This document shows positions 1 to 5,599 of a DNA stretch of 5,599 nt, piece by piece. The DNA lies in contig JAJBTP010000443.1 of the NCBI GenBank assembly GCA_020860805.1, positions 1 through 5,599 of the forward strand. The letters run 5' to 3'. Below the pieces are notes generated by a model. It saw only the letters and a program-made list of their open reading frames with translations, was not told the origin of the DNA and made no database searches. The first letter of the stretch is position 1; each line of letters begins with the position of its first letter. Source of the DNA: Tannerellaceae bacterium. Its GTDB lineage: Bacteria > Bacteroidota > Bacteroidia > Bacteroidales > Tannerellaceae. Made by a program: the position numbers and the translations under genes.

Positions 1-2
1 AA

Positions 3-1157
3 TTAAAACAGATACAACTGGAACAGGAAAACCAGGAAATCAAATTAAATACAAGCAAATTCCGTTGGTTACCTAACCTCAATGCTTCTGTAGGAGAAGA
101 ATTCGCATTCGGACGTTCCTTATCCAGTGATAATACCTATGTAGACCGGAACTCTACCAGCACTACCGGTTCCATCTCTACCAGTATGCCGATATTTGAT
201 GGATTCGAAATTAAAAATGATATCGCTGCCCGTAAGCTGGATTTACTGACTGTTATAGAAAATCTGAAAAAAGCACAGGAGGATTTAGCAATGAATGTAG
301 CCTCTGCTTATCTGGAAGTTTTGTATTACAAAGAAATAGAAAAAGTAGCCGAATTACAGGTCTACCTCACCGGAGAACAAACGACCCGTACAGAATCACT
401 GGTTAGTGCGGGAAAAGTCCCCCTTTCACAACTCTATGATATGAAAGCACAGTTAGCGAACGACGAAGTTACTTTATCCGATGCGCGGAATAATGTGAAA
501 TTATCGCTTTTGGATTTGGTGCAACTTCTGGAACTGGAAAGAGACGGAGGTTCATTCGATGTAGTAGCACCCGATACACAGGATGCTATCAGCAAATACA
601 TGGGTAGCATTCTTCCTCCTGATAATATCTATGACCATGCAATTACTTTCAAACCTCAAATCAAAGAACAGGAATATTTATTGCAAAGTAATGAGAAAAC
701 GCTAAAGATAGCCCAGGCAGGTTATTATCCAAAACTCAACTTCGGAGCCGGATATAGTAACGGATATTACTTTTATCATGGAAAAGGAATACAGAATATG
801 ACTTTTAGCGACCAGTTAAAAGCGAATGAACGGAAATATTTGGGATTCAGCCTGAATATTCCTATCTTCAATCGTTTCCAGGTACGTAACAGTATACGAA
901 ATGCAAAAGTAGAAATCATTAACCGGCAGTTAATGATGGATAATACCAAAAAGACTCTTTATAAAGAAATACAGCAAGCCTATTACAATGCTATTGCCGC
1001 ACAAGATAAACTGATTGCATCCGAAAAATCAGTAGAAGCTAATGAAGAAGCTTTCCGGTATGCCGAAAAACGTTATGAAGCAGGCAAAAGTACAGCTTAC
1101 GAATTCAACGAAGCAAAAACAAAATTAGCACAAAGCTTGTCTGAACAAGCAAGCTAA
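3..1157 (+). CDS. TolC-family outer-membrane efflux protein, 5'-partial and C-terminally truncated
   Basis: This is the outer-membrane channel of a tripartite efflux system (RND or ABC type), expected as a trimer spanning outer membrane and periplasm. The frame is open from position 3, so the start codon and signal peptide lie outside the window; 384 residues are visible. The two-fold OEP repeat is clear. The first half carries WLPNLNAS (about residues 22-29) and MPIFDGFE (62-69). The second carries YYPKLNFGAGY (about 241-251) and LGFSLNIPIFNRFQ (280-293), the usual paired strands of the barrel. Long heptad-like helices lie between them, including the SAGKVPLSQLYDMKAQL and EAGKSTAYEFNEAKTKLA segments. 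It ends at TAA after SEQAS. Family members normally continue with QAKY-FIFR-KILDFYNG, and that tail is present here in another frame just downstream, so the gene carries a frameshift about 21 codons from its natural end. The partner pump and adaptor genes are not in the window. The family is certain; whether the protein works is not. Confidence 0.93.
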   Translation, partial: LKQIQLEQENQEIKLNTSKFRWLPNLNASVGEEFAFGRSLSSDNTYVDRNSTSTTGSISTSMPIFDGFEIKNDIAARKLDLLTVIENLKKAQEDLAMNVASAYLEVLYYKEIEKVAELQVYLTGEQTTRTESLVSAGKVPLSQLYDMKAQLANDEVTLSDARNNVKLSLLDLVQLLELERDGGSFDVVAPDTQDAISKYMGSILPPDNIYDHAITFKPQIKEQEYLLQSNEKTLKIAQAGYYPKLNFGAGYSNGYYFYHGKGIQNMTFSDQLKANERKYLGFSLNIPIFNRFQVRNSIRNAKVEIINRQLMMDNTKKTLYKEIQQAYYNAIAAQDKLIASEKSVEANEEAFRYAEKRYEAGKSTAYEFNEAKTKLAQSLSEQAS

Positions 1158-1221
1158 ATTCAGCTTCATCTTCCGTGCAAAAATTCTTGACTTCTACAAT
1201 GGTATCCCCATCCGGTTATAA
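1156..1221 (+). pseudogene. Displaced C-terminal tail of the TolC-family gene (frameshift remnant)
   Basis: Read in the frame beginning at 1156, this stretch encodes KFSFIFRAKILDFYNGIPIRL (in two parts: KFSFIFRAKI then LDFYNGIPIRL) followed by TAA. It matches the conserved end of Bacteroidetes TolC-like proteins. The upstream frame ends in SEQAS and stop. The joint reads gaacaagcaagctaaattc; a two-base gain (gaa caa gca caa gct aaa ttc) would restore SEQAQAKF, the family's usual sequence. So the simplest event is a 2-bp deletion inside a CAAG-type short repeat. A 4-bp CAAG duplication would give SEQAKF and is an alternative. It has no start of its own and is not a separate gene. Confidence 0.85.
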
Positions 1222-1242
1222 ATTATAAAAGAAACTTCCGGG

Positions 1243-1304
1243 ACCGCATAGCAATAGATGGTTATATATCTTTTGACAATATATACCTCCTGTTTCTATG
1301 CGGT
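1243..1304. terminator. Long imperfect hairpin between convergent genes, possible bidirectional terminator
   Basis: ACCGCATAG at 1243-1251 is the exact reverse complement of CTATGCGGT at 1296-1304. A second, AT-only stem pairs about 1263-1269 (TATATAT) with about 1279-1285 (ATATATA), giving a two-tier hairpin of 62 bases. It lies 22 bases past the restored TolC stop and 9 bases past the stop of the TPR gene on the other strand, which is where a shared terminator would sit. The T-tract expected of a classical intrinsic terminator is poor on both strands: on the minus strand only a loose GTTTCTTTT follows. Another structured element, such as a small repeat remnant, is possible. Confidence 0.5.
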
Positions 1305-1313
1305 TCTATGTAA

Positions 1314-1736
1314 TCAAATATCTCCCTTTATAATTTCAAAATAATCCTCGCAATCTTCAAAAATGTCTTCTCCTTCCAGTTCATAAGCACGGAGCAAGGC
1401 TTTTTTTGCCTTTTCCTCTTCATCTATTTCATAATATGACTGGCCCAAACCCAACCATATATGCCCCATTTCTAAACCATCCGGACACTTTTGAGCCTCT
1501 GCATACGCCTGTACGGCACTTTCATAATCTTCCATATTAAAATACAAATCACCCAGGGCCGTATAGACATGCAAACTGATTTCCCAATCCGTTTTCGGTT
1601 GGGGAATAGCAGTTAAAGCAGCCTGATACTGTTCCAGTGCCAGAGAATAATTTTCTTCACCGGACTCCATTGCTTCATCTCCTTTTTCCAGAGAAGTCAG
1701 GATATCATTGTAAACTAAATCTGATAATTCTGCCAT
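1314..1736 (-). CDS. Small acidic tetratricopeptide-repeat protein
   Basis: The protein has 140 residues, no signal peptide and no membrane segment, so it is probably cytoplasmic. Three TPR-like helix pairs fill most of it: about residues 12-45 (ending in YSLALEQYQAALTAIP), 53-86 (TALGDLYFNMEDYESAVQAYAEA) split by the typical G-Y-A positions, and 91-124 (WLGLGQSYYEI ... ALLRAYELEGED). The composition is strongly acidic (many E and D). TPR modules act as protein-binding scaffolds. The pattern IPQPKTDWE, then ALGDLYF, then CPDGLE, then LGLGQ, then LRAYELEGEDIF, then DYFEIIK resembles a widespread small TPR family that I recall seeing often as a lone gene or beside polymorphic-toxin loci; that link is recollection, not shown here. 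The ATG at 1736 is preceded by AAAATAAACAAAG with no Shine-Dalgarno, normal for Bacteroidetes. A matching -7 box lies about 45 bases upstream, so the gene probably has its own promoter. Confidence 0.9.
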   Translation of the reverse strand: MAELSDLVYNDILTSLEKGDEAMESGEENYSLALEQYQAALTAIPQPKTDWEISLHVYTALGDLYFNMEDYESAVQAYAEAQKCPDGLEMGHIWLGLGQSYYEIDEEEKAKKALLRAYELEGEDIFEDCEDYFEIIKGDI

Positions 1737-1781
1737 CTTTGTTTATTTTTAGTGGTTTTAATAAACCTATAGCTTACTGCA

Positions 1782-1789
1782 CAAAAGTA
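1782..1789 (-). promoter_or_regulatory. Putative Bacteroides-type -7 box for the TPR gene
   Basis: On the minus strand this reads TACTTTTG, an exact match to the Bacteroides primary-sigma -7 consensus TAnnTTTG. It lies 45 bases before the ATG at 1736, allowing a leader of roughly 40 bases. No good -33 TTTG was found at the usual spacing; only a loose GTTTT is near. The surrounding 145 bases (1737-1881), between this gene and the stop of paralog B, hold no other gene or clear hairpin. Confidence 0.5.
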
Positions 1790-1881
1790 TACAAAGATTT
1801 CAATATATAAAACTGAAGCGTACACCACATACAATCCCTCTGGAAAAAGAAGATGCCAACTAAATCAAATCTACAAAGAAA

Positions 1882-2874
1882 CTAATCCAACAGATAAGTA
1901 TTCTCAAACTCATTCACTATCTGATGTTGCTTTTTGAAAAACAATCTGGCATCCAATTCACCTGTGCCACAAATAGGATTCGAACAGCGTATCCATGTCT
2001 CCGCCCACCCACCGGCGGAGTACATCAAATGTCTGTTGTTCTTTATGAATAATCGGATTAAATCCCTGCGCATAAAAAATACCCAGATTCACACTACTAC
2101 TCTCCACCAGATAAATATCATTATAAAGTGCCATATCCGAATAAAAGATAGCAATTTCCTTTCCTGAAACAGGAGAATATCCTCTTCTGCAAATATCTTC
2201 TGTCTCTGTCAGCAAATTTTTCAGGTCATTCAACACTGATTTTATATCTTCAGAAGTAACAGTACCTATCTTCCGGAAAAAACCAAGTCCTGTATAAAGT
2301 TCCGGACGATGTTACCATCTATAATAAAAATAAGCCGGCGGATAGAGTTAAATGACTCAAGATAGATATCCTTAACCTGCTTGTATTCATCCAGATAATT
2401 TAATTCCGAAAGAGGCGCCACATCCGCAAACCCATTATTAAAAAATAACCATTTAAGATGCGCAAATTTCATTAACCAATCATAGTAATAATAACTAATC
2501 ACAGGTAGATTCTTACAAACAGCCGTAAATTTTGAATTCACAGCTTTACCTGCCTGTTCAAAAATATCATGTGCAGTCTCTGTTGCAAATTTATAGCCTT
2601 GTTCATTCGTCATATTCTCAATCAGGATAAGTTCCATAGGATGGCTGTAAACACAGGCATAGTCATCCATCAAACTTCCCAGTGGAACAGCAAGTGCTCC
2701 CGAAATCTTCATTAAATCATCCACTGAAAACTGAATATCACCATTCAATTTACGATACACTGAATGGGGTTGAATATCTAATATCTTCGACAATAACCGG
2801 GCATGACTTTCTCCTGCCGGCAATCGTTGTTGCAAAACGACTTTTAACCGGCAAAGTAATTGTTGATAATCCAT
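1882..2874 (-). pseudogene. XRE-like HTH paralog B, two frame disruptions
   Basis: This is the third copy of a tandem family of putative DNA-binding regulators and has no recognised name. The first frame (2874-2266, 202 residues) has an N-terminal Cro/CI-like HTH (about residues 20-70, with SVYRKLNGDIQFSVDDL), then FTAVCKNLP and FAHLKWLFFNNGF, and ends falsely at VFSGR. Sequence from about 2280 down to 1958 continues in a second frame (FFRKIGTVTSED, then SGKEIAIFYSDMALYNDIYL). The last block, GTGELDARLFFKKQHQIV, lies in a third frame and ends at TAG 1882. The first break sits in a T6 run (A6 on the + strand, 2277-2282): one more T gives DLVFFRKIG, which aligns gap-free with DIRKFYLLG of paralog C. 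The second break is at 1969-1984, where 16 bases stand in place of the 6 predicted from the paralogs. Restored length is about 327 residues. The start ATG lies 3 bases after the stop of paralog C, suggesting translational coupling. The gene is either decayed or mis-sequenced. Confidence 0.8.
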
Positions 2875-2877
2875 ATC

Positions 2878-3884
2878 TTAAATTATTTTATGATTCGTAT
2901 TATACGTACCCATCTCTATTTTAAACTTTTCAAGAACTTCACGTTGTACAGCCGTAAACTGCTGCCGCAAATGAGTACCACTCTGGCTGATAAGTGTTGC
3001 TGAGCGACGCCACACATCAAACCATCGGGTCATTGTCTGGCATACATCCGAACTTCTGGTTATTACAGGATTAATAGGACTCAGATGAAACACACCAAAA
3101 TTGATATTATCACTCTCCAGAATATACATATCACTGGGTAAAAATAAATCTGTACAATAAATCTCCATTTCTTTTCCATTCTCCAGTCGCCCGTGAATAC
3201 AAACACGCTCAAACAACTGCAGAACCTCTTCCAGTTCATGTACCAGACGAACAGTATCTTCTTTAGTCAGATAACCCAACAAATAAAACTTCCGGATATC
3301 CGTAATATAATTCTCCAGAATTTTATAACTGACCAGATACACGGAGCGTTTTAGTGAATGGACTGCCGAAATATACCGTTCCATCAACTGTCGCGTCTTT
3401 GGCATACCTACAATCTTAGAAAGTGGTACCAGTGTTTCAGTTCCTTTATTAAAAAGAAGCCATTGAAGTCCTGAAAACTTCGCTATCCAATCAAAAGTAG
3501 GATTCAGAATATCCGGAAAAGTATTACATGTAATATAAAATGTAGAATAATCAGACCGGGATGCAAACGAAAACAAATCCACTGACCAGTCAAATATCTG
3601 GTTACTCTCATTACTACGAAACGAATAATCATGCAACAATAACTGCAAAGGTTGCCATCTGATTTTCCTGGAACCTGTATAAACTTCATATATAGGAATA
3701 GTCAGTTCTTCACATAAAACAAAGATCTCTTCCACTGAAAAAGAGTCTCACCCGACATTTTTCGGCTCACCACAGAAATACTAATTCCCAGAATATCACT
3801 AATCTTTTTCCGGTACCCTCTTTGATCCCCAAAACGAATAGCAATCGCTGTCTTCAAATTATTTAAAATCTCTATATGCTGCAT
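2878..3884 (-). pseudogene. XRE-like HTH paralog C, single frame disruption after the HTH
   Basis: This is the middle copy of the tandem HTH family. The first frame starts at ATG 3884 (MQHIEILNNLKTAIAIRF) and gives the HTH (ILGISISVVSRKMSGE), then runs out of frame to a stop at 3702 after 60 residues. The rest continues in another frame down to TAA 2878. The break lies in a T5 run (A5 on the + strand, 3738-3742): one more T yields GETLFSVEEIFVLC, matching GEYKFTFDEVFNIC of paralog A residue for residue. Restored length is about 335 residues. Later blocks are FDWIAKFSGLQWLLFNKG, GKEMEIYCTDLFLPSDMYI and ATLISQSGTHLRQQF, all with counterparts in paralog B. As it stands, only an isolated HTH of 60 residues could be made from the proper start; the rest has only a GTG at 3735, which is really an internal valine codon. 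It follows paralog A by 46 bases and precedes B by 3, fitting one transcript. Confidence 0.8.
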
Positions 3885-3930
3885 GGCTGGCGTTTATTTT
3901 AAATTCGACGTTTAATTTGCTACATACACG

Positions 3931-4899
3931 CTATATTTTTTCTAGTTCTTCATACTGGCGTTTCATAAATAATCTTCTTTCCCGGTAATTACTACCCGAC
4001 AAAATAGTAGCACCCCGTTTCAGACAATCAATAATTATTTCCTGCGATCTGATATCTTCTTCATTTTCAGTATAAGCAAAAGAAAGATGGTACAGAAAAT
4101 AAAATACCGTATTTCCTTTCGAACTGCTTATGGTATTACTATGAAAATTCATATCAATCGGTGAGATTGCAAATGTCAAATTACGGTAAGTAGAATCTGC
4201 CGGGTTTTCACACATATGTTCAATCCACATCAACATATCTTTTAATTCCTCCTTAATAGCTTCTGCATCATTTTGTGTAATCATATCCACATCCAGAAAG
4301 AAGCGGATATCTTTTACTGTATTTTCAATAATATAAGGTCCCCATATAACAGTCATGTACTGAAAAGATTCAATAAGTTTCCGGTTATAATCATTAGCAT
4401 CCTGAAACATCTCCCAGTTTTCGGCCACCTTCTGATAAAAATCATTTTCAAGACATTGTGTAGTGAAATAATTCAATTTCATCAACAATAACTGGCTCAG
4501 TTTATCATACCGTATATAAAACACTTCCGGCAATCGGCTACAAACAGCCGTATAAGAGCTATCCCGACACTGAACCGCATTTTCCAGAATAGAAAACATT
4601 TTATTGATATGGCTTTTATTGATGTCAAAAGAAAAAGGATCAGGAAACCGGTAAGCACAAAGTGAACTTACACTTGCCGGATTTTTATCGCCCAGCGACT
4701 CCATAGAAATACCTAACTCACAGCAAATATTAAAAACCTCATCAAACGTGAACTTGTATTCTCCCCTGAGTCTTCTCCACACCGACTTATAATCTTTTCC
4801 AGTGATTCCACTCAGTTTCTCAATAATCTGAGACTCATCCTGAATTCGTAGAATAAGAATTTTTCGAAGATTAGTCAGCAAAGTATGATATGTTTGCAT
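3931..4899 (-). CDS. XRE-like HTH putative regulator, paralog A (intact)
   Basis: The protein has 322 residues, no signal peptide and no membrane segment. I do not recognise a named family; the role as a transcriptional regulator is inferred from the HTH. Residues about 20-70 look like a Cro/CI-type domain: a helix IIEKLSGITG, a recognition-helix region KDYKSVWRRLRGE, then FTFDEVFNICCELGIS, following the common S-x-x-R-x-L-x-G-x-x-x-F-(S/T) pattern. A central block has YTAVCSRLPEVFYIRYDKL (about 116-134). The C-terminal part (about 237-280) seems to alternate beta strands and helices and could be a ligand-sensing domain. It ends with ATILSGSNYRERRLFMKRQ (297-315), shared with the paralogs. 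It is the only unbroken copy and the most divergent of the three; B and C resemble each other more. ATG 4899 is chosen because homology with the paralog N-termini starts there and a -7 box lies just upstream. It is first in the likely A-C-B transcript. Confidence 0.85.
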   Translation of the reverse strand: MQTYHTLLTNLRKILILRIQDESQIIEKLSGITGKDYKSVWRRLRGEYKFTFDEVFNICCELGISMESLGDKNPASVSSLCAYRFPDPFSFDINKSHINKMFSILENAVQCRDSSYTAVCSRLPEVFYIRYDKLSQLLLMKLNYFTTQCLENDFYQKVAENWEMFQDANDYNRKLIESFQYMTVIWGPYIIENTVKDIRFFLDVDMITQNDAEAIKEELKDMLMWIEHMCENPADSTYRNLTFAISPIDMNFHSNTISSSKGNTVFYFLYHLSFAYTENEEDIRSQEIIIDCLKRGATILSGSNYRERRLFMKRQYEELEKI

Positions 4900-4921
4900 A
4901 GTGATTAAGTTAAGACTATGC

Positions 4922-4929
4922 CAAATTTA
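4922..4929 (-). promoter_or_regulatory. Putative -7 box for the HTH-paralog array
   Basis: On the minus strand this reads TAAATTTG, an exact TAnnTTTG match, 22 bases before the ATG of paralog A, giving a leader of about 15 bases. No convincing -33 TTTG lies 19-23 bases further up. A small palindrome, TCCGACGGA (4937-4945), falls in the promoter spacer, where an operator could act, but it is too short to weigh heavily. The intergenic space to the TetR gene (4900-4991) holds no obvious terminator, so read-through from TetR is also possible. Confidence 0.5.
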
Positions 4930-4991
4930 TCACTAATCCGACGGAATGCCTAATAAGGAAATAAGTTTTTTCAATACCTAAAAAGGGTAAC

Positions 4992-5599
4992 TCACGAGTT
5001 TATGTCCTTTATTTCTTTTATACTCAAACCGGTACATTCAGCAATAACGGTAGGGTCAATACCTTTCTGTTTTAGTGCGGAAACAATTTCTTGAATAGAT
5101 TTGTGGTCAGTACTTACCGGCTCAAATAATTTATCGACAATATGTTCTATTGCTCTGAAAAGACGCTCATTGGATTTTTCATCACCAAAGTTAATTCCAC
5201 AAAATTCTGAGAGTTCACGGGTAATAATTGTATAATAAATTCCTCCTACCAAAAGAGCCGTGCGTGCCCGGACATCCACATCTGTATGGGCAAACCATTG
5301 CTCAATGCTTTCCATTTTAGCAGCAACATTTAATTCACGCAACTTTTTAGAGCGCCTTGTCACACTGTTTTTATCCGCTATTTCCCAGATTAAAAGTTGT
5401 TGTATACTTTTATTCTCCATAAGCGATTTTGCCAACTGTATGATAGCCGTTTTATAATATTCTTTTATTTCAGTTTTCTTAGGACTTCTATACTCAAGAA
5501 TATCATTCATCCAGTAATCCAACGTTTTGGTATATACTTCCAGAAAACCCTCTAAGTCCCCAAACCATTGATAAAATACTTTAGAGGTTATTCCTGCTC
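4992..5599 (-). CDS. TetR/AcrR-family transcriptional regulator, N-terminus outside the window
   Basis: The frame stays open to the right edge, so the true start is beyond 5599; 201 residues are visible from 5597. The fragment opens with AGITSKVFYQWFGDLEGF, the recognition helix and following helix of a TetR HTH (compare the family pattern AGVSxGxFYxxFxxKExL). The TTG at 5522 is therefore an internal leucine codon, not a start. The rest is all-helical and typical of the ligand-binding and dimer domain, with a hydrophobic helix TALLVGGIYYTIITREL near the middle. The last 30 residues add something unusual: LKQKGIDPTVIAECTGLS followed by IKEIKDI, a small helix-turn-helix-like tail. TetR repressors usually control a neighbouring or divergent gene, often efflux; the upstream neighbour is outside the window. 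The stop lies 92 bases before paralog A on the same strand. The family is secure; target and ligand are unknown. Confidence 0.9.
   Translation of the reverse strand, partial: AGITSKVFYQWFGDLEGFLEVYTKTLDYWMNDILEYRSPKKTEIKEYYKTAIIQLAKSLMENKSIQQLLIWEIADKNSVTRRSKKLRELNVAAKMESIEQWFAHTDVDVRARTALLVGGIYYTIITRELSEFCGINFGDEKSNERLFRAIEHIVDKLFEPVSTDHKSIQEIVSALKQKGIDPTVIAECTGLSIKEIKDINS

Noticed and set aside
1972..1987. GTTCGAATCC on the minus strand, like a tRNA T-loop or an integration site core
   Set aside because: The flanking bases do not pair into a T-stem, there is no acceptor or anticodon arm nearby, and no integrase or direct repeat is visible. It lies in the disrupted part of paralog B and is probably chance.
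1934..2167. Plus-strand open frame of 77 codons antisense to paralog B
   Set aside because: It has no recognisable protein features and lies wholly opposite conserved coding blocks of paralog B, so it is a shadow frame. The same applies to the plus-strand frames at 2682-2924, 4273-4491 and 5260-5457 and the minus-strand frame at 3504-3689.
2277..2282. Programmed -1 ribosomal frameshifting at the T-runs of paralogs B and C
   Set aside because: Neither site forms a proper X-XXY-YYZ heptamer: slipping GTT to GGT or CTT to TCT would mismatch the P-site tRNA, and no strong downstream hairpin is obvious. An indel or base-calling error explains the data more simply.
3901..3918. AAATT-N8-AATTT inverted repeat between paralogs A and C, possible operator
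   Set aside because: Arms are only five AT bases in an AT-rich 46-base gap, and the same motif is not found upstream of paralog A, so there is no support for a shared operator.
4937..4945. TCCGACGGA palindrome in the spacer of the paralog A promoter
   Set aside because: It is a nine-base palindrome with no second copy in the window; the position is suggestive but not enough to call an operator.

Overview
The window looks like a chromosomal segment of a Bacteroidales bacterium, probably Bacteroides or a close relative. The DNA is AT-rich. The genes lack clear Shine-Dalgarno sequences, two upstream regions carry exact matches to the Bacteroides -7 box (TAnnTTTG), and the outer-membrane efflux protein ends in the ILDFYNG tail usual for that group. 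This assignment is an inference from sequence style, not from a database search.

Layout, left to right. On the + strand, positions 3-1157 hold the 3' part of a TolC-family outer-membrane efflux gene whose beginning lies outside the window. It stops early: the missing conserved C-terminus is still readable in another frame up to 1221. A large imperfect hairpin (1243-1304) separates it from the convergent minus-strand genes. Everything from 1314 to 5599 is on the minus strand. In transcription order (right to left) this is a TetR-family regulator cut by the window edge (4992-5599), then three tandem paralogs of an XRE-like helix-turn-helix protein of about 320-335 residues (A 3931-4899, C 2878-3884, B 1882-2874), then a small acidic TPR protein (1314-1736).

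The three tandem paralogs are the most interesting part. I do not recognise a named family. All share an N-terminal Cro/CI-like DNA-binding domain, a central block (TAVCxxLP ... WLFFNxG) and a C-terminal alpha/beta-looking block ending in a TLxSG...RxxF...Q tail. Only copy A is intact. C is broken by the apparent loss of one T in a T-run just after its HTH. B is broken by the apparent loss of one T in another T-run at mid-gene and again by extra bases near its 3' end. Restoring these frames gives proteins of about 335 and 327 residues, close to the 322 residues of A. With the TolC lesion, four frame disruptions occur in three genes within about 3 kb. This is either real decay or phase switching, or a low-accuracy consensus sequence. 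The sequence alone cannot decide, and both possibilities are recorded.

Functionally, a TetR regulator and a TolC-type channel are both typical of drug or bile efflux loci, but they are not in one operon here. The link between them, the HTH array and the TPR protein is unproven.
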